Assembly: GCF_937616625.2 (NCBI RefSeq)
Contig: NC_065574.1
Coordinates: 10,852,501 to 10,916,500, forward strand
Reading direction: 5' to 3'
Source of the DNA: Mercurialis annua
Lineage: Eukaryota; Streptophyta; Magnoliopsida; Malpighiales; Euphorbiaceae
Length of the DNA: 64,000 nucleotides
Notes under the pieces: model-generated
The model's database searches: none
Seen by the model: the letters and a program-made list of their open reading frames with translations, nothing else
What the model was told of the DNA's origin: nothing
In this document: piece after piece, positions 47,546 to 59,184 of the stretch
Position numbering within the stretch: position 1 is the stretch's first letter
Layout: every line of letters begins with the position of its first letter
Position numbers and translations under genes: made by a program

Positions 47546-47810
47546 GGCTAAACTCATATAGAGACCCTTCTACTATACTATTTTTGTTCAGGAAGTCCTT
47601 CTACTATTTTTTGTTCTTCTGGTCTTTCTACTTACCTAATTTTCGATTTTCCAGTCTTTCTACTTATATTTTTTTTTGTTCCTCCAGTCCCTCAAAAGGA
47701 CATGAAAATCGGAATTCGCCAAGCACAGGGACCCGAACGTGAACAATTTTAGAGTAGGGGCCTCTCGAACAAAACCGGTAAAGTAAATGGGCATCCGTAT
47801 GGGTTTTGCC
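47546..47810. mobile_element. MULE-type MITE with 9-bp target duplication
   Basis: A 265-bp element with ends GGCTAAACTCATATAGAGAC and (complement) GGCAAAACCCATACGGATGC, flanked by exact TAAAAATTA at 47537-47545 and 47811-47819. It lies 15 bases from the Helitron pair. Confidence 0.82.
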
Positions 47811-47819
47811 TAAAAATTA

Positions 47820-48299
47820 ACTAACCTATTATAACTCATTTTAAAAAAAAAACTCAGCTTCTCTTATTAATTTTCAGAATGTTCCGTCTTACGCCGGACT
47901 ACCCATATTGTTTTAAACTGTCTTGGGTTGGATCACTGATCACCCACATCACTCAGAATTGGGCCTATTTCGTGTTGGTACAAACAATGTTTCCAACAAG
48001 CATATAATGATAGTATTGGGCTTGTTATTCACCTGACCTAAAGCTTTCTCATTAAAATTGGGGTTTTGCTTGCCTTCTTGATAGTGGTCATTTTATTAAG
48101 TAACGGCTTTTCAAATCCTCACCCACGGCCTTCCAGTTTGAATAGTATATATACTTTGTCATTTTCCTCTTTTTAAAACCATTAAGAACTTAAACTTTTA
48201 AAGCTCTAATGTTCTTACAACTGAACAATTCTTCAAGTAAATTTCCTCTTTCACTTCGCCCTTTTCTTTTATTCCGCGAACACTTAATTCACCCTTTCC
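47820..48299. other. Unassigned intergenic DNA
   Basis: No gene recognised; contains sequence leading into the decayed gene that follows. Confidence 0.35.
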
Positions 48300-50700
48300 T
48301 TGCAACTACAATGGCTCACCTAGATCAAGAAATCGCCAAGTTTATATGTGACAAAATTAAAAAAGTTCGCCCTTTTACTACATCTGCCTATTTTGGGGTA
48401 ATCATCCTTATAGACAATGAACACATTGCATAGGACCGATCATTGATTTGCCTAGCAAACTCTGCGAGCGCAACTCCTTTCTACGATCACAACCCGTCAC
48501 GATTTACTCGGCCACATCATTCCTCTTTTTGGGTAAAAGAAAATTTTAGAAACTGACCACTTTCCAATAACTCCTTTAAGGATTGGGTCAAGCGACTAGC
48601 ACTGTACTATGATAGCACCTGCAAGGCGACACGCATTTACAACCTTATTCACATCTTCCAAATCGGCTAACCGACCGCCAAGCATTATATGATGGGATCA
48701 GGCCTTTTTGGTCTAAAGCAATCAATGGTTTCTGCTTTGGGTGCAACGTTATGTCTATAACTCTACCAGATACGGATTTCATGCTAAATGTACCCATCAC
48801 CAGTAACCATATTTCCCCTATTACAAGCCGATACTTCATTTTTTCAACAAGGCTCAAAGAAGTCCTTCCTGAATTATGGAAAGCTCTTGGGATAACATTG
48901 TTGTCCCCGACAAGGCTGAGCACATAACTTTTGTGAGCTACTTCTTCTCCAAATTTGCCATGTGCCTTGCATCATTTCATATCACCATCGACTATTTCAC
49001 CATCGCCACAACTTTCGCTGAAGGCCGAAATCTCAACCCATGCAAATTTATGCTCGCCCATATCTACCGAGGGATGCATAATATTTTACCTTCTGTAGAT
49101 CTGGAAGTTTTCAAGTGGTGTAGTTGTCCTCTATGGGTCGTACAAATGTGGTTCAACCTCTACTTTTTGGAGATGATCAAAGTCGGCCTAATTCACAAGG
49201 CAAATTATTACTGCTATACCTTTCTAAACGACCTAACTCTCTTGAAAGACGTTCACCAAGTCATCGAGTTCTTCAAGAAGATTAAAACACGTTTGACCGA
49301 ATCATTTTGTCCATTGATTAACTGGCTGAATCCTGTGAAATGGCTTTCCTTTAGTTGGGGTAACATTGATGCTCCTTTTTTGAAAACTATTTACAGCTCT
49401 GAAGTGATAATTGGATGAGCTCCCTTTGATCTAGGAACCTCAAAGACGACCTCACTTATAAGTCTAGTGGCTGTAAAGGTTACTTATCCAATTAATATGC
49501 CTTAAAGTTTGGACAAACCTAAGGACTCCCTTTTCCTCTTTTAATAGACAAAAATGAAAATGGCCAACTGAGGCAGGCGATAAGGAACAAGAAAAACATC
49601 AACTACCAAATTTGCATAGGCGCTAGTAGCTTTCTAGGTTAGATAACTTACCATTCCAGAGACCAAGCCTTACTTATATAGAAGAATTTGTGACCTGGTG
49701 GGCGGGAGATCGTGGAATCACACTTTTTGATCTCGTCAAAGAAAATTTTAAACTTCAACCATTTTTACCTTAAATTGAGTCAAAAACCCATTCATGCTTG
49801 ATCTGTTTCTTTTGCAGGTCCTTAAGTGGTTGAACTTTAGGGTATTTCACTATTCTTTATGAACTCAAAAAGTTTGAAAAATTCTTTCAATTCTAATATT
49901 GCTCTTACGATCGGCCAATCATGTGTCTAATGATGACAGAAAATAGGAAAGAGACTTGTATGCGAGTTTTTTTAAAAAATGGGCTAAAGTTTGACAAATC
50001 AAATATAGTCAATAACCATACAAACTTTTCGAAGAACGCATTCTCCCTGCCTTTAGATATAATTCCCCTATGATTCTTGATACCACGATTGGCCTAGCTG
50101 GCATAGTACATAAACCTGATCCTCATAGTGTGACCCTTGTTATTATTTTGTCCCTAAAGATCTCAATCCTAAAATTGATCTTATACGTGCAATCAAAAAG
50201 GCTGATATACCAAGTACTCCTTCATTTATTATTGTACTTTGTAATCGGCCTTTTTTATGTCTAACCTTTTTCTATTATTTTATATTGGCCGAAGTCGCAA
50301 CTCCTAACTATGATTTCTCTTTGGAGTATAAGGATATGAAGAAGAAGAAGAAAAGCAAGAGGGCTGGAAAATCTGCTTTCGATCGCCCTGTGAAGAAGTA
50401 AAGAATCAAAGAAGCCTCGCACTGCCGAATTAATAGCTGGGGCCACTCCATTTGTCCAATCTTCCCCTCTTCGATCAACAAAACTGCACTTGTGACTTTC
50501 CAAACTGACTAATCTTCACCAACTAAATCGGTTGATTATCTTATTGAAAATTCTCCTGAAGGGGACTCTATGGCTGAAGTTCCTTTGAGTAATGGGACTC
50601 TGAAAATAGAGTCGTTCACTCTTATATCTCCTTTAGGACCAGAGTTGTTCATATTGTTGACCCACTTAGTTTTGAAAATTAAATAACTTTCATGGTATTT
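48300..50700 (+). pseudogene. Decayed plant-mobile-domain (PMD) protein gene
   Basis: Plus-strand frames, shifted and interrupted, give segments typical of the aminotransferase-like plant mobile domain found in retrotransposon-linked and MAIL1-type proteins. The longest is 48876-49418: SYFFSKFAMCLASFHITID, EGRNLNPCKFMLAHIYRGMH, then CPLWVVQMWFNLYF and SFCPLINWLNP. An upstream start-like region at 48311 reads MAHLDQEIAKFICDKIKKVR. Downstream, near 50330-50420, a Lys-rich patch (KKKKKSKRAGKSAFDRPVKK) is followed by stops. No intact product is possible. Family assignment is from pattern memory. Confidence 0.5.
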
Positions 50701-51205
50701 TAAATTTCTTGCTATTCCACTGCGGACAATCCTTAAGTTTTCATAACTTTACAAGTCGACTAAAAAGAGTCTGATAAGCATTGTAATTTTAATGCAAATT
50801 TTAAAGGATGCGCTGATGCCCATCGATGATAGTTAGAGAAAGCCGTCCAACTTAGAATGAATAGTTTCTTAAAAATAATTTAACTTGGACTCAATTGAAC
50901 GTTTTTAAGGTTTTGCAATCGATTTATGACTTTATGCAACTAAATGCAAAATTTGTTTTAAACTGGATCTAACTCGCAATTTTGTTAATTAAATTGCAAA
51001 CTTTAAAAAAATTGATGTATTTTAAATGATCAAAAAATATTTAATTATACAGATTACCTAATATTTTTACCATTTAAATTAATTGATTAATCATTTGATT
51101 GTTTATTTGGTTTTTAAAATAAATTAGATTTAGTTGGTTAAACAAAAAAAGTACTTGATTTATATTTCTTGCTAGTCTTTATATTTCTTGCTAGTCTTTA
51201 AAAGG
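50701..51205. other. Unassigned intergenic DNA
   Basis: AT-rich, no gene. A 20-base phrase (ATTTCTTGCTAGTCTTTA) is tandemly duplicated at about 51165-51200. Confidence 0.4.
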
Positions 51206-51515
51206 GTTAATGTCATTATATAGCATAACCTTTAACATTTTTTTTTCGATTTAAGTACAAACTATAAAATGTCTCAACTAATAGAACAATCAATCTTTCA
51301 TTATGTGGCATCTACAGCATAAATGTCTAAAACGACGTCGTTTTGGTCATCCGTACAATAAAAAACGACGTTATTTTAACAAAAGAACAAAACATAAAAT
51401 GCATATCGGGTTATAAAATGAAAAGTTTGGAAAAGTTGTGCTAATAAATCAAATGTTTTTTAGTTTGTACTTACATAAAAAAAACGCGAAAAGTTTTGCT
51501 ATATCATAATATTAA
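51206..51515. mobile_element. MITE with inverted ends, MULE-like
   Basis: Left end GGGTTAATGTCATTATATAG and right end (complement) AATTAATATTATGATATAGC, with shared AGTACAAACTA and AAACATTT arms. Flanks TCTTTAAAA and ATTTTAAAA match at 7 of 9 positions, so edges are probable but not certain. Confidence 0.6.
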
Positions 51516-51751
51516 TTATTTTAAAATTAAAAGTAATTTTAGTTGTCGTATATTTATTTTCAATAGCTTTTCTTTTTGTTTTAAAATAAAAGCACTATCA
51601 TTTATTGAAAATGGAAGAAAGCTTTGATTAAAAAGTTATAGGAGAAAGACACATGTATGATGCTTTTTTTTTTACAATTTATAATAAATATATAATAAAA
51701 GAATTCAAAAGAACCAAATAAAATAAGCTAATAGAAATAAAATTTTAGAGG

Positions 51752-52926
51752 ATGGCTCCGCAAAACCCTAAACCCCGACCTCCTCCATACCTGCCAAGAT
51801 CCAGCGCTGCGGCCTCCACAACTGTTCCAGCCACTGTCGATCTGCAGACTTCAGCCAATCCGGTGATCTATTTCGAAAACTTTCCAGAACAATGGTTTTA
51901 TTCAGACCTTCAACGAGCTTTTGCCAAGTATTTTATCAAAGGTAGGGTAACTCTTGCAAGGAAGAAGAATCGAGCGAATCGTAGATTTGGCTTTTTGCAT
52001 TTAGAAGCGGATCAGAATTTCAGAGATACCCTTTACCGTTTGAACAATGTTTTCATTGGGTCATGGAAGCTTAGAGCGTTTGTTTCAAAATTCCCAAACC
52101 CTAAACCTAAAACCATGCAACATGTTGATTTAAGGAAGACAACTCGGCCTTTAGTCAAGCAGGCTATTATTCCGTCTTTAAGAGACTCTCGTTCCTATGC
52201 TGATGTTGTTAACAGGAAGGAATTGGTTTACGATTCAACAGTTGATTGCAACAAATCAGAATCTACTTCTCTGATTGCTTCACTCAAACATATCATGGAT
52301 GTCCTGCATGTTGGCTCTTTTTTGCAATCACGGGGGATTGTTGTCGAATCTTATTCGCTTCTTGGAGGGATCTATGTACTTCTGAATTTTTATAATAATG
52401 ACGACCAAACACAGTTCAAGAAACTCTTCCCCACCTTGGATGATTTTTTTATATCCATAACTCCTTGGGATGGTTTCTTTTCTTCGGGTCAGAGATTTGT
52501 TTGGGTTTCCTTTTCAGGAGTTCCTTTGCTAGCATGGGAGGAAAATTTCTTTACTTCTCTGGGAAATTCTCTTGGTAATACTATTTCTATCCACCCTTTG
52601 ATCTCAAGTAAAGAAAGGATGGACTCGGGATCGGTTCTTATTTCAACAGATGTAACGCATATCGACTGTGATTTGGTCGTGAAGGTGAATAAGAGATCTG
52701 TTACTATTCACGCTTATGAGTCGGATATTCCTATTGCTATTGACAATATTGAGGAGGATTCTTCAGAATACAGCTCTGGTTCAGAGAACAATCGATCTGG
52801 TAATAATGGATTGAATGAGAAAGTGGGATCTGATGTAGTTAGCTCGGCAATGCACAGTCCAGTTGCAGTTTTGAGCAGATCAACGGCCTTGGCTAAGGGT
52901 GCAGAATTGATGATCGAGGAGTCAGC
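51752..52926 (+). pseudogene. LINE ORF1, 5' part, interrupted by an LTR element
   Basis: ORF1 runs from the ATG at 51752 and is cut at 52926 by the LTR insertion. It resumes at 59185 and stops at 59588-59590. With one copy of the 5-bp target duplication removed, the frame is continuous and would give 526 residues, so only the insertion breaks it. Residues about 37-113 (VIYFENFPEQWFYSDLQRAF, RRFGFLHLEADQNF) look like an RRM, as in many plant LINE ORF1 proteins, which bind element RNA. The region of residues 165-330 is a conserved LINE domain of the DUF4283 sort (WVSFSGVPLLAWEENFF). As it stands the first part reads 25 bases into the LTR before a stop, giving 399 residues. Confidence 0.8.
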
Positions 52927-54574
52927 TGTTAGCAAAAATGCCAACTCGTAATAAAGTGGACTTTAAGTCCGGGTTGTCGAACCCACAAGGATGAGAGGTT
53001 TAAAGTGAGCGAAGTCGATCTTGAAATTCAATTCGGATAGCAAACGAGTGATTGGTTTTGATTAACACTACGGAAATAAACTCAAGCAATAATAAATAAA
53101 CTAAAAGCAACAACAATTCAACAACTAATTGATTAACGGATTAAAAACGATAATTAAAAGTGCCTAAGGGTTGCTAATCAAGCCAAAGCAATTCCTAGGT
53201 AGATAGGTCAGGTATACGGGTATTGGTTCGGGTCAAGCCATTCTAAGGTATCCAAATCCGCTCTCTCGAGCCGGAAATCGAAGAACCGACAATTGATTAA
53301 TAAGTCGAAATCCAACTCACTCTCGCGCAATTGAATGTCGACTACACCAATCAATCCGATTAATCCGCAAACTCAAACAACCGCTAAATCCCTAAATCAC
53401 TCTCGCGCATTTAGGTCTTAAGCTTATGCTCAACTAGGTCTATTCGATTAGTTTAACTCTCGCCCTCACTAATCAAACACTAATCAAAGATTAAGAGGCC
53501 AACTTAATCAAGGCATTAAGACTAATAAACACAACAAAACCCTAACCCATACAACCCTAACCAATCATCTAGCAATTAAACATGGCAATCATAACAACCC
53601 CTAGACTAGGAGTTTAGCTACTCATGATTAAAGTTAAAGCAACAACTAAGCAATAATTAATTAACATAACAAAAGTGAGAATGATTACCTTAAATGAAGA
53701 ACAATAAATCATAAAGAAGATAATGAAGAATAAAAGATAAAAGCTTGTATTCAATAGGTAAATCTTGTTCTTACAAAGCAATAAAAGCTTCCAAGCACCA
53801 ACAATGGTGGAAACTATGGAGGCACAAAACCCTAAGTTATTCTACTCCTAAAAGATGACTAAAAGTGTTGTTACAAAATAAGTGATACCCTAAAGTTGAG
53901 AGATAAGGTGCCTTATATAGGCAAAATTAAAAGAGGAAATATAAAACATTCTAGTACAAGCTTTGTTGGGCTTAATAAGGAAATGTTCCAAGCTAAGCTC
54001 TAAATTCGAAATTTGGACTTTTTCTGAGTTTTCTTCACTTCTCGATCGAGAAGCTTCATTAAAGTCAGCTTCTCGATCGAGAAGCAAGATTTCACAATTC
54101 TCTGCCATTTTTTGCCTTGCTTCTCGATCGAGAAGGTGAGGTTCTCGATCGAGACATGCACAAAAGTTTGTCTCGAAAGAGACACTATTTCTGCTGCACA
54201 ACCACTGACTTCAAAACTTCATAACTCGATGTAGAAACCTCCAAATGAGTTGGTTCTTGAACCTCTGGAAAGCTTAAGATGTCTACTTTATTTCTTATGA
54301 AGAACGAAATTTCATTGGAAGCCTTGAACTGGTCCATATTCGTAAATTAGTGCAGCGGGTCAGATTTTCAGGCTTGCAAATGTGCTTTCGACGTCTCTTT
54401 GCTTCGGAAACCTTCGGAATGCTCAAATTAAACCCAAAACTCATTGATTTCCATGTATTTAACCTGAAATACTAAAACACACAATAAGACCCAAAATAGC
54501 TCAATTATAGCAATAAAAGCATATTAGAAGACCCAAAACCGACATAGAAAATAGGAGTATTTCTACTCCTATCA
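52927..54574 (-). repeat. 3' LTR of the Athila-like element
   Basis: 1648 bp. Just inside it on the interior side, the minus strand reads GTTTAGTGTGAGGAGGTT, the polypurine tract, immediately before the TGATAGG start of this LTR. Contains the palindrome cluster at 54038-54154 and a TATA box (CCTATATAAGG on minus) at about 53912-53922. Confidence 0.88.
54038..54154. promoter_or_regulatory. Four TCTCGATCGAGA palindromes in the LTR U3
   Basis: The 16-base palindrome CTTCTCGATCGAGAAG occurs exactly at 54038-54053, 54069-54084 and 54120-54135, and its core again at 54142-54154. They lie about 120-240 bases upstream of the LTR TATA box in element orientation. The other LTR has the same set at 58643-58759. 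Confidence 0.7.
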
Positions 54575-56361
54575 AACCTCCTCACACTAAACCCTTGCTT
54601 GTCCTCAAGCAATGAATGAATCTTACTTAAGAACACATGCTAACTAATAAACTCATACTTGAACATGTATCAAACATTGCATTCCAACCAATGAATACTC
54701 AAACAAATACTTCAAGAACCGACAACTAAGAGTGATGCAAACAAATGAGGAATGCAATTACAATGACATGATCCGATGACATTAAGACTACAATCACGAA
54801 AGCACTTTAACAAAACAAGTTACATCTCGAGGTTGCTATCATATGCGGGACATGTACACAAATTTATCACAAGCTAACTTGGGCAAAACATGGCATAGTT
54901 CTTAAGTATTAAGCAATGGAATAATCCTCTCTAGATTTCACTCACTCAAAAGATCAAGGTGTAAAAGAACACATGCAAAGTCACCATAGGCTTGCTCATA
55001 GTCCGGACTCCACTACTTAGTTCGGTTTCCGACAATTATCATATGGACTTTATTGGGTTGTAATGAGGCTAAGGGTTAGGGTAGGTAGAAAGGTAAAATT
55101 TTTGGTTAAACAAATAACTTGATGACTAACTCACAAAATATATCAAATTGATCTAACTTGGAATTTTGCACAATGTGAACATTTTTTTTTTCATGCCTCT
55201 ATTTATTCTTTTGCATTCAACTTCTTTTTCTTTCTTTTTCTCTTTTTTTTTTCTAAACTTTCTTTATTCTTTCTTTGTTTTGATTTTCTTTCTTTTCTAC
55301 TAAGGCATTTTGTTCACTTTTCTTTTTCTTTTCATCAAGTTAGGATCAAGTGTTTCTACATTAAAGTCAATCAAGTCAAATGTGGTGTTCAAAGAGGTAA
55401 AGTTTTGAAAGGTTAAATGTGTGAAAATGTGGTTTAAAAACAAGAAAGGTCTTAGGCTCAAGTTTGTGTTATCTAGGGGTAAAAGGGTAGGATTTTTAAG
55501 TGGTTTAAAGAAATGTGTAATCCTAATTGCCATACTCATCTAATTGCCAAAAACTCAACAATGCAATCTTGAACGGACACCGAGCAAGTTCTAGGACTAA
55601 GCATGCAAAACACAACAAGAAATGTAGGCTCAAAATATTCAATCAACGAAAAATGTGTGTTTTTGCCATATGCTAGAACTACATCAACTATACCAAACAT
55701 GCCCAGATTTTGAAAATTACCCAATTTTATGACATACATATCATGAATCCGCATCAAGCTAAATCGAGCATGCGTCGAGGGTTAAAATTGCTCACAAGTG
55801 AGTTCACCCTAATCCTATCGAATCATGTCATACGATTGTCATTTCATTAGGCAAGCATCACCAAAAATTGTTAACTCGAGAAACATCATTCTAAGCATTC
55901 ATTAACCGGAAAATCGACAATTGATATGGTTCAAACATTTTATTCAACTTAGATAACATGCTTACAAAATTAAGCAAAGGCTTCATGCATTAAAGGCACC
56001 AAAATCCCAACCTAAAACAACACAAACATCCTAAAACATTTAAACTAAATAAACACATAAAAGCATAAACACATAAAAACAACCTAAAACAATCTAAACA
56101 CAAACGAGATTCAATTTTCCAACCCTCCTCACACTATTTCTAAGCAATGCCCTCAATGCTAAGAAATAAAACATATATGAAAATTGCACGAGTTTGGGTT
56201 AGAGAATAAAATATTTTTCAATCAAACGCAAAATAACATAAATGAAACACTAAAAATAAATAACAAAAGATAAATGACAAGAAAAGAAATCGAACCTCTC
56301 GGGATTGCCTCCCGAGTGCGCTTTAGTTGGAGTCTAAAGCTAGACTCTTCGCGTAAGGTTG

Positions 56362-57369
56362 TTAAAAATACAACCTAACATGTGGAAGCCGTCTTGGTAG
56401 CATCTTCTCCCTTTTTTTCCGTGTTGGCTCTTTCAAATAAAGCTCATGCGATATGAAGTATGCTTGTACTCTAAAATAATGAGCATGAGGAGTATGGAGC
56501 ATCTTCATATACTTGGTATTATTTCCATCATACTCGGAATCAAACCCCTCTAAGAATGGATCTTTATAATCAAAGGATTTGTTGAATTCCTCATAGAGTA
56601 CCGTAATACCAAATTTCTCCTCACTTTCATCATTTACACTCTTGGGACAAGTAAGTGGCTTGGAAATTTGAGCTTCAAGTTCAACATCCTCACACTTTTC
56701 TCTTTCGATCTCTATGTGAACCTTTGTGGGAGGATGTTCTACTAAAGCACCATCACCTTTCACATCTATGGCCATAACATGATGTGTTGGAGTATCTTCT
56801 ATTACGACCGGTAATCCTTCTTGGTTTGTGTCTTGCAAAGCACTAGCTAACCGAGCAACTTGTATCTCTAGGTTATGAAGATGTGTAGATTGAATTTCGT
56901 TGTGTGCCTCCATTCTATCTAACAACTCCATGATCTTGTCGGTTTTGCTAGATTCATCAAAGATTTCATTTTGTTGAAAACCATGTGATTGTTGTAGTTC
57001 ATTGCCAAAATTTGAGTTGAAGTCCCATTGGTTTTGATGTGAGTGATAACTTGAGTTGAAATTCAAGTTCTCATTTAAGTTCTCCCAATTGTTATCCCAA
57101 CCATAGTTCGGAGGGTTGTGCCACCCCGGATCATATATGTCGGAACATGGGTCACTATCTTGCCATTGATCACCCACACAATTGGCATGGTCATTCCAAT
57201 TTGAATAGAATGTAGGACACTCGGCTCCGGTATGACTAAAATCCCCACAAATATCACAATTGTACTTAATGTTTTGGGACGGGAAATAACTTTGATTCCA
57301 TGCCATTACTCCTTTCCGACCATAATTTCCATCAAAAAGAATATTTGAAGATAAACCAATAAAGTCCAA
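56362..57369 (-). CDS. Truncated gag of the Athila-like element
   Basis: An uninterrupted 335-codon frame inside the LTR element, starting 163 bases after the 5' LTR in element orientation. Residues 38-51 form a CCHC zinc knuckle (CDICGDFSHTGAEC, C-x2-C-x4-H-x4-C). This is followed by an Asn/Trp/Gln-rich region (60-135) and a likely coiled coil around 142-185 (KIMELLDRMEAHNEIQ, EIQVARLASALQD). In full Athila and Tat gag proteins the knuckle and the LE.Q...LA block follow a capsid domain, which is absent here. The product therefore resembles only the C-terminal half of gag and may bind RNA but is unlikely to form particles alone. The tail after residue 210 is acidic and of unknown function. 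Confidence 0.75.
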   Translation of the reverse strand: MDFIGLSSNILFDGNYGRKGVMAWNQSYFPSQNIKYNCDICGDFSHTGAECPTFYSNWNDHANCVGDQWQDSDPCSDIYDPGWHNPPNYGWDNNWENLNENLNFNSSYHSHQNQWDFNSNFGNELQQSHGFQQNEIFDESSKTDKIMELLDRMEAHNEIQSTHLHNLEIQVARLASALQDTNQEGLPVVIEDTPTHHVMAIDVKGDGALVEHPPTKVHIEIEREKCEDVELEAQISKPLTCPKSVNDESEEKFGITVLYEEFNKSFDYKDPFLEGFDSEYDGNNTKYMKMLHTPHAHYFRVQAYFISHELYLKEPTRKKREKMLPRRLPHVRLYF

Positions 57370-57507
57370 GATTTCCTACGCAACCACAAACAAGAAAACC
57401 AAGTGTAATTCACGAAAACACAAACTAACAAAAGAAAAGTAAAAACAGAAAATAAGGCTAACTCGACCGAATTTCAAAATACTTTCAATCAATTAAACGC
57501 AACCTCA

Positions 57508-57525
57508 TCCCCGGCAACGGCGCCA
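57508..57525 (-). other. Primer-binding site (tRNA-Asp type)
   Basis: Minus-strand TGGCGCCGTTGCCGGGGA, six bases from the LTR edge at 57532. It complements the 3' end of plant tRNA-Asp including CCA. Confidence 0.88.
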
Positions 57526-57531
57526 AAAACT

Positions 57532-59179
57532 TGTTAGCAAAAATGCCAACTCGTAATAAAGTGGACTTTAAGTCCGGGTTGTCGAACCCACAAGGATGAG
57601 AGGTTTAAAGTGAGCGAAGTCGATCTTGAAATTCAATTCGGATAGCAAACGAGTGATTGGTTTTGATTAACACTACGGAAATAAACTCAAGCAATAATAA
57701 ATAAACTAAAAGCAACAACAATTCAACAACTAATTGATTAACGGATTAAAAACGATAATTAAAAGTGCCTAAGGGTTGCTAATCAAGCCAAAGCAATTCC
57801 TAGGTAGATAGGTCAGGTATACGGGTATTGGTTCGGGTCAAGCCATTCTAAGGTATCCAAATCCGCTCTCTCGAGCCGGAAATCGAAGAACCGACAATTG
57901 ATTAATAAGTCGAAATCCAACTCACTCTCGCGCAATTGAATGTCGACTACACCAATCAATCCGATTAATCTGCAAACTCAAACAACCGCTAAATCCCTAA
58001 ATCACTCTCGCGCATTTAGGTCTTAAGCTTATGCTCAACTAGGTCTATTCGATTAGTTTAACTCTCGCCCTCACTAATCAAACACTAATCAAAGATTAAG
58101 AGGCCAACTTAATCAAGGCATTAAGACTAATAAACACAACAAAACCCTAACCCATACAACCCTAACCAATCATCTAGCAATTAAACATGGCAATCATAAC
58201 AACCCCTAGACTAGGAGTTTAGCTACTCATGATTAAAGTTAAAGCAACAACTAAGCAATAATTAATTAACATAACAAAAGTGAGAATGATTACCTTAAAT
58301 GAAGAACAATAAATCATAAAGAAGATAATGAAGAATAAAAGATAAAAGCTTGTATTCAATAGGTAAATCTTGTTCTTACAAAGCAATAAAAGCTTCCAAG
58401 CACCAACAATGGTGGAAACTATGGAGGCACAAAACCCTAAGTTATTCTACTCCTAAAAGATGACTAAAAGTGTTGTTACAAAATAAGTGATACCCTAAAG
58501 TTGAGAGATAAGGTGCCTTATATAGGCAAAATTAAAAGAGGAAATATAAAACATTCTAGTACAAGCTTTGTTGGGCTTAATAAGGAAATGTTCCAAGCTA
58601 AGCTCTAAATTCGAAATTTGGACTTTTTCTGAGTTTTCTTCACTTCTCGATCGAGAAGCTTCATTAAAGTCAGCTTCTCGATCGAGAAGCAAGATTTCAC
58701 AATTCTCTGCCATTTTTTGCCTTGCTTCTCGATCGAGAAGGTGAGGTTCTCGATCGAGACATGCACAAAAGTTTGTCTCGAAAGAGACACTATTTCTGCT
58801 GCACAACCACTGACTTCAAAACTTCATAACTCGATGTAGAAACCTCCAAATGAGTTGGTTCTTGAACCTCTGGAAAGCTTAAGATGTCTACTTTATTTCT
58901 TATGAAGAACGCAATTTCATTGGAAGCCTTGAACTGGTCCATATTCGTAAATTAGTGCAGCGGGTCAGATTTTCAGGCTTGCAAATGTGCTTTCGACGTC
59001 TCTTTGCTTCGGAAACCTTCGGAATGCTCAAATTAAACCCAAAACTCATTGATTTCCATGTATTTAACCTGAAATACTAAAACACACAATAAGACCCAAA
59101 ATAGCTCAATTATAGCAATAAAAGCATATTAGAAGACCCAAAACCGACATAGAAAATAGGAGTATTTCTACTCCTATCA
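57532..59179 (-). repeat. 5' LTR of the Athila-like element
   Basis: Same length as the 3' LTR, with two observed differences. In element orientation U3 starts TGATAGGAGTAG, the TATA box lies at about 58517-58527, and the LTR ends TTGCTAACA. It carries the same palindromes as the other copy. Confidence 0.88.
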
Positions 59180-59184
59180 TCAGC

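Larger units (their letters stand above)
52927..59179 (-). mobile_element. Young Athila-like, non-autonomous LTR retrotransposon
   Basis: Two LTRs of exactly 1648 bp (52927-54574 and 57532-59179) begin TGTTAGC and end CCTATCA on plus. They are flanked by TCAGC at 52922-52926 and 59180-59184. Only two differences between the LTRs were found by eye (53366/57971 and 54307/58912). On the minus strand the 5' LTR is followed after six bases by TGGCGCCGTTGCCGGGGA, complementary to the 3' end of tRNA-Asp, the primer typical of Athila-type Ty3/gypsy elements. The 2957-bp interior encodes only a gag fragment; no protease, reverse transcriptase or integrase was seen. It must depend on a partner element. 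Confidence 0.9.

Noticed and set aside
53890..54201. 103-codon minus frame in both LTRs (again at 58495-58806)
   Set aside because: Covers the U3 palindromes and TATA region; residues such as LLDREA repeat because of TCTCGATCGAGA units. Treated as non-coding.
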